From Phenylobacterium sp. (lineage in GTDB: Bacteria; Pseudomonadota; Alphaproteobacteria; Caulobacterales; Caulobacteraceae): a DNA stretch of 8,825 bases. How positions within the stretch are numbered: position 1 is the first letter of the stretch; each line of letters begins with the position of its first letter. The DNA is taken from contig JAHUZY010000188.1 in the NCBI GenBank assembly GCA_019264505.1, positions 1-8,825 on the forward strand. Reading direction: 5' to 3'. The position numbers and the translations under genes were made by a program. The notes under the pieces are model-generated. The model saw nothing but the letters and a program-made list of their open reading frames with translations. It was not told the origin of the DNA and did no database searches. Below are positions 6,995-8,825 of the stretch, in pieces.

Positions 6995-7831
6995 CTAATG
7001 GGAGGCGAAGATCGGGATGGGGCTGGCGGCGACCATGGCGCGGCTGACCCCGCCGAGGAGCAGTTCCTGCAGGCGCGGCCGGCCGTAGAGCCCCATGACC
7101 AGCAGGTCGGCCCCCAGTTCGGCGACCTGACGGGCGATCACGTCCACGGCGGATTCGTCCTGGCTAGGATCGGTGATCAGCTCGGCCTTGACGCCGTGCC
7201 TGGCCAGCAGCGCCTCCAGAAGACCGTCCGAATTTCCCTCGCCATCGGGGGAGACGGTGAGCACGTGCACCGTTTCGGCGCGCTCCAGGATCGGCCAGGC
7301 GTCCTGCAGGGCGCGGGCGGCCTCTCGCCCACCGTTCCAGGCCACCAGCACCCGGCGCCCCACCGGCGGCGCGTAGTCGTCGTCCGGGGTGATCAGCACG
7401 GGACCGCCGCTGGCCAGGGCGACCTGGGCGGCGCTCAGGCCGTGCTCGCTGAGACAGGCCTTGGCGTGTCGGGGAAAGATGGTCAGGTCGCTGCGGCGGG
7501 CCACCGCGAGGAACGGCTGGGGCGAATCCCCGCCCACCATGCGCCAGTCATGGGTCACGCCGCTCTGGGCGCAGGCGGCTTCGAACTGCGCCCTTGCCGC
7601 CTCGGCCACCTTGGCGACGGCGGCCTCATGGCCGCTCAGAACCTGCTGGACCACGTCGGCCGGCAGGGCGGTGAGGCTCTCGGCGGCCATGTATTGGCGA
7701 ACATATTCGCTGGTCAGGAAGACGCCGGTCAGATGCGCCCCGTACCGATTGGCGAAATCCGCCGCCGCCTTCGCCCGCAACCCGGACGCCGCGTCCTCGT
7801 CGAGCTGCACAATGATTTGACGAAATGACAT
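6995..7831 (-). CDS. Tandem-domain universal stress protein (UspA family)
   Basis: A cytoplasmic protein of 278 aa, about twice a single Usp domain. Domain 1 spans roughly residues 3-150 and begins FRQIIVQLDED. Domain 2 spans about 158-278 and begins RRVLVAWNGGREAARAL. Near the C terminus, GLYGRPRLQELLLGG (247-261) corresponds to the ATP-binding motif G-2x-G-9x-G-(S/T), but the final S/T position is Gly, with VS following. Nucleotide binding is therefore uncertain. Proteins of this family help cells tolerate starvation, redox or envelope stress, usually without a known reaction. The ATG at 7831 is chosen because AAGGAGA ends 7 bases before it; a TTG six bases upstream would leave no room for the ribosome. 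It follows the beta-CASP hydrolase gene by 57 bases and probably shares its transcript. No obvious FNR-type site is seen in that gap. Confidence 0.9.
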   Translation of the reverse strand: MSFRQIIVQLDEDAASGLRAKAAADFANRYGAHLTGVFLTSEYVRQYMAAESLTALPADVVQQVLSGHEAAVAKVAEAARAQFEAACAQSGVTHDWRMVGGDSPQPFLAVARRSDLTIFPRHAKACLSEHGLSAAQVALASGGPVLITPDDDYAPPVGRRVLVAWNGGREAARALQDAWPILERAETVHVLTVSPDGEGNSDGLLEALLARHGVKAELITDPSQDESAVDVIARQVAELGADLLVMGLYGRPRLQELLLGGVSRAMVAASPIPIFASH

Positions 7832-7837
7832 CAGCAA

Positions 7838-7844
7838 TCTCCTT
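7838..7844 (-). promoter_or_regulatory. Ribosome binding site of the universal stress gene
   Basis: AAGGAGA on the minus strand, with its GGAG core 7 bases before ATG 7831. It decides between that ATG and the upstream in-frame TTG at 7837. Confidence 0.75.
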
Positions 7845-7888
7845 GAGGTTGTTTCGATCCTGCCTGGGCCTGCGACCCAATACCAGGG

Positions 7889-8825
7889 TCATTGCGCCTG
7901 AGACGGTTCGCTCTGCTCGCCCAAGACGCCCGCAAGCCTGGCCAGTAGGTCCTCGCGCGCCGCGTCGGTGGGCGCTTCGGCCAAGGCGGCGTTCAGCGCC
8001 ATGTTGAGGGCGACCCGGGCGTTGTGCCAGTCGGCCTTTACTGCCTGTCCCGGGGCGAGACGGCGCGCGCGCTGCGGCGCCGGGGGCTCTGCGCCATCCA
8101 CCTTGGGGCCGGAGATCTCATAGGTAGCGTCCAGATCCGGGATACGGATCGAGGCCCCGTCGAAGCCCGCGCCGACCAAGCGGGCGCTCAGACCCTCAAG
8201 GGCTTCCGGCTCGCCATGGCAGAGGAACACGGCGCCGCTCACCGGCGCGCGGGCCTTGGCCCAGGCCACGAGGCCGCCGGCGTCGGCATGACCCGAATAG
8301 ATGTCGAGGGCGCGGATGCGGGCGCGGACCTGCACCTCCTCCCCCTGAATGCTCACCCGGCTGGCCCCGTCCTCCAGAATGCGGCCCAGGGTCCCGACCG
8401 CCTGATAGCCGGACAGGAGCACAGTGGCTTCGCGCCGCCAGAGCAGGCGCTTGAGGTGTTTGCGGACGCGGCCCGCGTCGCACATGCCGCTGCCGGCGAG
8501 GATGATGTGCCAGCCGCGCAGGCGATCGATCCGGTCGCTTTCGGCGGGCTTGCGCAGGAAGTTGAGCCGTCCTCCGGCCCGCAGGCGGTCAAAGGGGTTC
8601 ACCCCCGTGGTGCGGTTATAGCCCCGCTGCTGGAAGACCTCGGTGGCTTCGATGGCCAGGGGAGAGTCCAGGAAGATATCGGCCTCGGGAACCTCGCCGG
8701 CCTCCATGAGAGCAACCAGGTCGGCGATGAGCTCCTGGGCCCGCTCGACGGCGAAGGTGGGGATGAGCACAGGCCCGCCGGCCGCATGGGCGTCCCGCAG
8801 TTCCTGGGCGAGCGCCGCGCGACGT
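7889..8825 (-). CDS. MBL-fold / beta-CASP RNA-specificity hydrolase, 5' end missing
   Basis: This is the C-terminal 311 residues of a metallo-beta-lactamase-fold exonuclease-like protein (COG1236/YSH1 type, related to CPSF-73 and RNase J); the reading frame stays open to the window edge. Visible signatures are the beta-CASP segment VLIPTFAVERAQEL followed by DSPLA, the block GSGMCDAGRVRKHL, the motif SGHADAGGL (around 8270-8296) and the C-terminal metal/active-site block FLCHGEPEAL (around 8195-8225). The N-terminal HxHxDH zinc-binding motif, expected in roughly the first 150 residues, lies outside the window. Family members of this length class (about 450 aa) are predicted cytoplasmic RNA-processing nucleases; the true substrate is usually unknown. 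An in-frame GTG at 8770 is not the start, because conserved family sequence continues upstream of it. The gene ends in TGA, 57 bases before the universal stress gene, and the two are likely co-transcribed. The family call is firm; the function is inferred. Confidence 0.9.
   Translation of the reverse strand, partial: RRAALAQELRDAHAAGGPVLIPTFAVERAQELIADLVALMEAGEVPEADIFLDSPLAIEATEVFQQRGYNRTTGVNPFDRLRAGGRLNFLRKPAESDRIDRLRGWHIILAGSGMCDAGRVRKHLKRLLWRREATVLLSGYQAVGTLGRILEDGASRVSIQGEEVQVRARIRALDIYSGHADAGGLVAWAKARAPVSGAVFLCHGEPEALEGLSARLVGAGFDGASIRIPDLDATYEISGPKVDGAEPPAPQRARRLAPGQAVKADWHNARVALNMALNAALAEAPTDAAREDLLARLAGVLGEQSEPSQAQ

Noticed and set aside
6998..7828. Plus-strand open frame opposite the universal stress gene
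   Set aside because: It covers almost exactly the same span as the Usp gene in antisense and shows no family signature.
8570..8605. DRLRAG-type translated repeat inside the beta-CASP gene
   Set aside because: NPFDRLRAGG resembles the translation of a small repeat common in alphaproteobacteria, but the codons differ from the usual repeat DNA, no second copy is present, and an NPF segment is normal for this family.

Overview
The window is G+C-rich (about two thirds by eye). All genes lie on the minus strand, so transcription runs from high to low coordinates. Strong third-position G/C bias, Caulobacter-like promoter elements and the protein families suggest an alphaproteobacterium, possibly Caulobacterales (Caulobacter, Phenylobacterium or Brevundimonas). 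That placement is inference and no marker gene is present.

Layout in transcription order. (1) 8825-7889 is the 3' part of a beta-CASP metallo-beta-lactamase-fold RNA-processing-type hydrolase, cut by the window edge. (2) 7831-6995 is a tandem-domain universal stress protein, 57 bases downstream and probably co-transcribed. (3) 6994-6874 is an intergenic regulatory region with a TTGACT -35-like element and an 18-base imperfect palindrome centred on GTTATAAC that resembles a Zur (zinc uptake regulator) box. (4) 6873-204 is a tight four-gene operon: a TonB-dependent outer-membrane receptor, an exported and membrane-anchored CobN-family chelatase-like protein of 1316 aa, a short MotA/TolQ/ExbB proton-channel protein of 156 aa, and a DUF2149 protein of 101 aa. 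The gene junctions are 1 base apart or overlapping. (5) 203-89 is a spacer with GC-rich hairpins. (6) 88-1 is the first 29 codons of another exported protein.

The central interest is the four-gene module. The CobN-like protein has a Sec signal peptide, a large CobN/Mg-chelatase body, a proline-rich linker and one C-terminal transmembrane helix, so it should sit in the periplasm tethered to the inner membrane. The two small proteins look like an ExbB/ExbD-type pair: the DUF2149 protein has an Asp inside its single transmembrane helix, as ExbD and TolR do. My reading is that the receptor imports a metal chelate or tetrapyrrole into the periplasm, where the tethered CobN-like protein acts on it, possibly stripping the metal with energy from the proton motive force. 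From memory, the order matches Pseudomonas aeruginosa PA1922-PA1925 (zinc-starvation induced, Zur-linked) and resembles hmuR-S-(T)-U-V of Bacteroidota (haem use). The putative Zur box favours zinc here. No cobalamin riboswitch fits in the leader and no CobS/CobT partner is seen. The module is therefore a known but poorly understood arrangement rather than a wholly new one.
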